A stretch of DNA of 64,000 bases from Bacteriovoracaceae bacterium (GTDB lineage: Bacteria > Bdellovibrionota > Bacteriovoracia > Bacteriovoracales > Bacteriovoracaceae): NCBI GenBank assembly GCA_013141065.1, contig JABFRR010000011.1, positions 1 to 64,000 of the forward strand, in the 5' to 3' direction. Below the pieces are notes generated by a model. The model searched no databases. It had not been told where the DNA came from and saw only the letters and a program-made list of their open reading frames with translations. Positions 61,139 to 64,000 of this stretch are shown here, piece by piece (position 1 is the first letter of the stretch; each line of letters begins with the position of its first letter). The position numbers and the translations under genes are program-made.

Positions 61139-61540
61139 ATGCTACTCCTAATTCTTATGGCTCTTTTTAGTAAAGCAAGTGCTGATTCATTGATAAGAAT
61201 AGATAAAAGCATGGTTGAAGAAATTATTCCTTTCTCTCATAAGTATGAACTCATCATTGAAGATAATTGTTCATTTTGCTTAAATCAACTATCTATTCTA
61301 AAAGACTGTGTGGATGAAAAAGATGTTATCGTCTTAATGGATAACCGATCAAAACTATCTGAAGAAAAGTTACAGCGAATTATTAAAAGAAAAAAAATTT
61401 CCTTTAAAACTTATATTCTAAGTGAAGAGCTAAAGAAGACTTATGAATTTAAAACCATCACGCCCATGATGTGGATAAATAAACTTGAAGAAAAAAAATC
61501 CTATACTGGCGTTGTCTCATGCAAACAACTTAAGAGTTAG
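61139..61540 (+). CDS. Periplasmic thioredoxin-fold-like protein
   Basis: 133 residues with a signal peptide (about 1-15). 'IIEDNCSFCLNQLSILKDCV' has a CxxC (CSFC) after a strand, and 'KTITPMMWINKLEE' gives a Thr-Pro near the expected cis-Pro: a thioredoxin-like arrangement. A further Cys is near the end (VVSCKQL). A redox or metal-handling protein; possibly disulfide control of periplasmic zinc ligands. Confidence 0.6.
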   Translation: MLLLILMALFSKASADSLIRIDKSMVEEIIPFSHKYELIIEDNCSFCLNQLSILKDCVDEKDVIVLMDNRSKLSEEKLQRIIKRKKISFKTYILSEELKKTYEFKTITPMMWINKLEEKKSYTGVVSCKQLKS

Positions 61541-61541
61541 A

Positions 61542-62153
61542 TCAAGTTTTAATTTGAAATATAATCGTTTTAACAACGTAATAAGTATTATTCGTTTTAG
61601 TTTTAAAAACCCATTTGCGGACAGCTTCTAAGGCCGAATCATCTAGGATTTTATGACCTGAGCTTTGTAATATTTGGGTTTCAAGCGGAACTCCTTGGGT
61701 TCCTATCAGTATTTTTACTTTCAATTCTCCTTGCAGACCTCTTCTTAAAGCAGCTTTAGGATATTGCGGTTCATAATAGTTTAATATATTCTCATTAAAA
61801 TCACTTGAGCCCCCTCCCCCAGATCCATTAGCGAGAGAGGCACCGCTTGAAGCACTTCCGCTACCTACTAAGTTTTCTGAAAGCTCAGTTCGACTATCAG
61901 TATGCATTTCACTGGTTTTATAACTATTTTTTTTCACAGGATTTGCAATTGTCTTAATTTCTTTATGTCCTAAAATATTCGAATTTTCACCACGTCCAGG
62001 GCCTGCTTTCAATCCTATTAAATTTATCCTAATTTTATTTTGAAAAGTCTGATAGTCTGACCTATCTACTTTTGAAATAGATAAAACAAATAATGCTCCT
62101 AAAGCAAGATGAAAGAGCACGGAATATTGAAAGCTTTTTAAGATTGTTGGCAT
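61542..62153 (-). CDS. TonB-family energy-transducing protein
   Basis: 203 residues: one N-terminal transmembrane helix (about 9-25), a Ser/Gly-rich linker, and the TonB C-terminal domain 'YYEPQYPKAALRRGLQGELK' to 'SALEAVRKWVFKTK'. One base downstream of the TonB-dependent receptor gene, so it is dedicated to that receptor. Confidence 0.88.
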   Translation of the reverse strand: MPTILKSFQYSVLFHLALGALFVLSISKVDRSDYQTFQNKIRINLIGLKAGPGRGENSNILGHKEIKTIANPVKKNSYKTSEMHTDSRTELSENLVGSGSASSGASLANGSGGGGSSDFNENILNYYEPQYPKAALRRGLQGELKVKILIGTQGVPLETQILQSSGHKILDDSALEAVRKWVFKTKTNNTYYVVKTIIFQIKT

Positions 62154-62154
62154 A

Positions 62155-64000
62155 TTAAATTTCTATTTTCAAACCAGTATAAACAAGCCTACCCGTATTA
62201 GGTCCCCATACGTGTCTATTATCGAGATGAGTGTGACCTCGGTGCGTTCTCCATGATAGTGGAGACTCGCCATCTTTAGTCTGGGTGTAATCAAGAAGAT
62301 TATTAACTCCAAGTAACCAAGAAAACTTACTAAATTGATATAGGTAAAAAACATCTAGAGTGAAAAATGTCGGTGACCTTTGACGTTTTTGATTTGCCGG
62401 AATTTTATCAAAACTCATAGGATCTGGATCATCATTAAGCGTATTATAATTTTTATAATAACCATAGGGACTAAGTTTTCTAGGGCCTACGATATTGGCA
62501 CTAACAACTACTTCATTCTTGCCAAAGTGGTAATCAGACACAAACCTCGCCCTAGTTTCTTGGGCAGCTGTTGGAAGTTTTTCTTTATATGAATCAGGTA
62601 ACATAAACCAATCAAAACTGCTTTCCAAAGTCCAATCAGGTGTTATTTTTTGAATATGAAGCAGCCCTAGAGTCTTTATATTCATGGCAGTATTTGAATT
62701 TTTAAATAAAACTGGAGAGGTTTCTTCGTCAGCAAAGGCCATGTTATTCAATCTAGTCCATGCAAATGAAAATGCAGAACTTGAATTATTGCCTTCATAA
62801 TTAAGTGTGTAAGTAAAATTATGGGCCATTTCAAGCTTGGTAATACTCAACTCAAAACCCTCTTCATTTGTTCCATGTTGGGATTCAAACATGGACAATG
62901 GGGCACGATAACCTACTCCATAGGCAAATCTCGATGATACTTTCTCATTATGAGTTCTTTTATAATGAACCCTAGGAGCAATTGCAGTCTTTCTAAGTTT
63001 ATTATTGAGGAGCCTTTTATCATCCCAATCAACATTCATATTATCAAATCGTAAAATTAAGTTAAGCTCATCATTTTCTGTAATGATCCATTCATCTTGA
63101 ATGTAGGCTCCATAAGTTTTAAATTTGAACGAATCTCTCTTGTAGTTACTAACTTTATAGAGATATTCCGAGCTAGATTTCATCTCTTCATTTTTATGAT
63201 CAATTCCAACTGTTAAAAAATGATTATCATTGATTACATTGTTTATTTTAAAATCAAAAAAACGAAACATATCTGTATTATTATAATCATAGCCATGGGA
63301 ATAAATTGATTTTTGAGTTTGTTTAGCGAGAGAAAAAGCTCCTTTTAAATTTATATCGTCATTAAGATGATAAGAAAGACTCCCGCCCGCATCAACTCGA
63401 TTGAGCCTTATTCTGTCACCTATTTTACTTAAGTCTCCTGTAAATTTATTGCGAATATCTCGATTGCTCCCAAAATCATCATTAGCATCTGTACTCGCTG
63501 GATAAGTTGTGGGTCTATAGGCCTTTGTGGTTCCACCAAGAAGTTCCAGGTCTTGATATCCTGCCCTTAGTGAAACTTTTAATTTATCACCAATTCGATT
63601 TTCTTTTTTTATAAAAATCGATTCTTGTGATTGCCTTGAAGACTCTGTTACATTGTTGTTATCAACATCAAATGAACCCATTAAATTTTTCTGAGCACCT
63701 ATTACTGTTCCCCCATAATTATCCCCATAAGATCCGAGAATTTCTTGATTGAGATACTGATGTGTTCCCCCTCGTATTTGATAAGTGAATTTCTTTTCAT
63801 TCGGAATCATTGTGATGATGTTAATTGCTCCACCGATTGATTCAGGAGCAGTTAGAGAAGCACCTGCTCCTCGCATAATTTCTAATTGACTAACTCCCAC
63901 CATGGGAATGGCTTCCATACCGTAGAAAGATGAAACTGATGAAAAGGCAGGTATCCCATCAATGAGAATAGTTGTATTTTCTCCCCTCATTCCATTTAAT
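62155..64000 (-). CDS. TonB-dependent outer-membrane receptor (5' end outside window)
   Basis: At least 611 residues visible; the N-terminal signal, TonB box and part of the plug lie beyond 64000. The plug shows 'TTILIDGIPAF', 'VSQLEIMRGAGASLTAPESI' and 'GGAINIITM'. The rest is a 22-strand-type barrel ending LKIEI. By neighbourhood with the Zn island it is probably a zinc or zincophore receptor. Its promoter is outside the window, so a Zur box cannot be checked. Confidence 0.9.
   Translation of the reverse strand, partial: LNGMRGENTTILIDGIPAFSSVSSFYGMEAIPMVGVSQLEIMRGAGASLTAPESIGGAINIITMIPNEKKFTYQIRGGTHQYLNQEILGSYGDNYGGTVIGAQKNLMGSFDVDNNNVTESSRQSQESIFIKKENRIGDKLKVSLRAGYQDLELLGGTTKAYRPTTYPASTDANDDFGSNRDIRNKFTGDLSKIGDRIRLNRVDAGGSLSYHLNDDINLKGAFSLAKQTQKSIYSHGYDYNNTDMFRFFDFKINNVINDNHFLTVGIDHKNEEMKSSSEYLYKVSNYKRDSFKFKTYGAYIQDEWIITENDELNLILRFDNMNVDWDDKRLLNNKLRKTAIAPRVHYKRTHNEKVSSRFAYGVGYRAPLSMFESQHGTNEEGFELSITKLEMAHNFTYTLNYEGNNSSSAFSFAWTRLNNMAFADEETSPVLFKNSNTAMNIKTLGLLHIQKITPDWTLESSFDWFMLPDSYKEKLPTAAQETRARFVSDYHFGKNEVVVSANIVGPRKLSPYGYYKNYNTLNDDPDPMSFDKIPANQKRQRSPTFFTLDVFYLYQFSKFSWLLGVNNLLDYTQTKDGESPLSWRTHRGHTHLDNRHVWGPNTGRLVYTGLKIEI

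Overview
The window is AT-rich DNA from a Gram-negative bacterium. The lipoproteins, TonB-dependent uptake, a Lol-like locus, a regulator resembling the TIGR02147/DUF4423 families common in Bdellovibrio-like bacteria, and the general protein style suggest Bdellovibrionota (Bacteriovorax/Peredibacter-like). That placement is an inference. I saw no rRNA, tRNA or CRISPR array.

Region 1 (1-14.6 kb): a minus-strand Lol/MacB-type ABC locus (ATPase, FtsX-like permease, LolA-like protein, beta-barrel-like protein), a frameshifted response-regulator receiver and a cupin. Divergently from the cupin runs a TetR-controlled efflux operon resembling the YbhGFSR/CecR system: TetR, DnrO-like periplasmic protein, small membrane protein, TolC, HlyD, two ABC ATPases, two ABC-2 permeases and a chalcone-isomerase-like protein. 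A decayed IS3-type element has cut the 3' end of the first ATPase gene.

Region 2 (14.8-33.8 kb): an integrative conjugative element and cargo. Cargo: a PIN-domain protein with a small upstream partner, an HTH regulator overlapping a Gly-rich secreted protein, a PLD-like + HEPN pair (possible defence or toxin pair), a CoiA-like nuclease and a CGNR zinc-finger protein. The transfer operon encodes a lipoprotein and VirB2/3/4/5/6/8/9/10-like proteins, a glycine-zipper lipoprotein, a VirD4-like coupling protein and a replication-relaxation-like protein. It is followed by a large nested inverted repeat (candidate oriT), a small lysine-rich protein, SSB, an excisionase-like protein and a tyrosine integrase.

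Region 3 (33.8-37.9 kb): broken genes. A two-domain HTH gene is split by a degenerate IS110-family (IS1111-like) element; next come a frameshifted universal-stress-like gene and the tail of a DUF2326 protein. A diverged copy of the repeat at the left edge of the window lies here.

Region 4 (37.9-64 kb): a zinc-starvation island. Similar palindromes (consensus about TGCAACTnAGTTGCA) precede nearly every operon and are read here as Zur boxes. The island encodes two Fur-family regulators, ZnuABC, a second degenerate ZnuA, a ZrgA-like DUF2796 protein, seven COG0523 GTPases in three subtypes, DUF1826, a NicO-type transporter, a second-set-like CysRS, cytidine deaminase and gamma-carbonic anhydrase, two beta-propeller proteins, an M14 peptidase, a trypsin-like protease, DUF3299, DUF5522, and a TonB/TonB-dependent receptor pair running off the right edge. 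One box lies between two convergent genes and may drive a small RNA. A decayed ISAzo13-type transposase sits inside the island. Several single-base frameshifts (receiver, stress protein, transposases) may be real decay or homopolymer sequencing errors.
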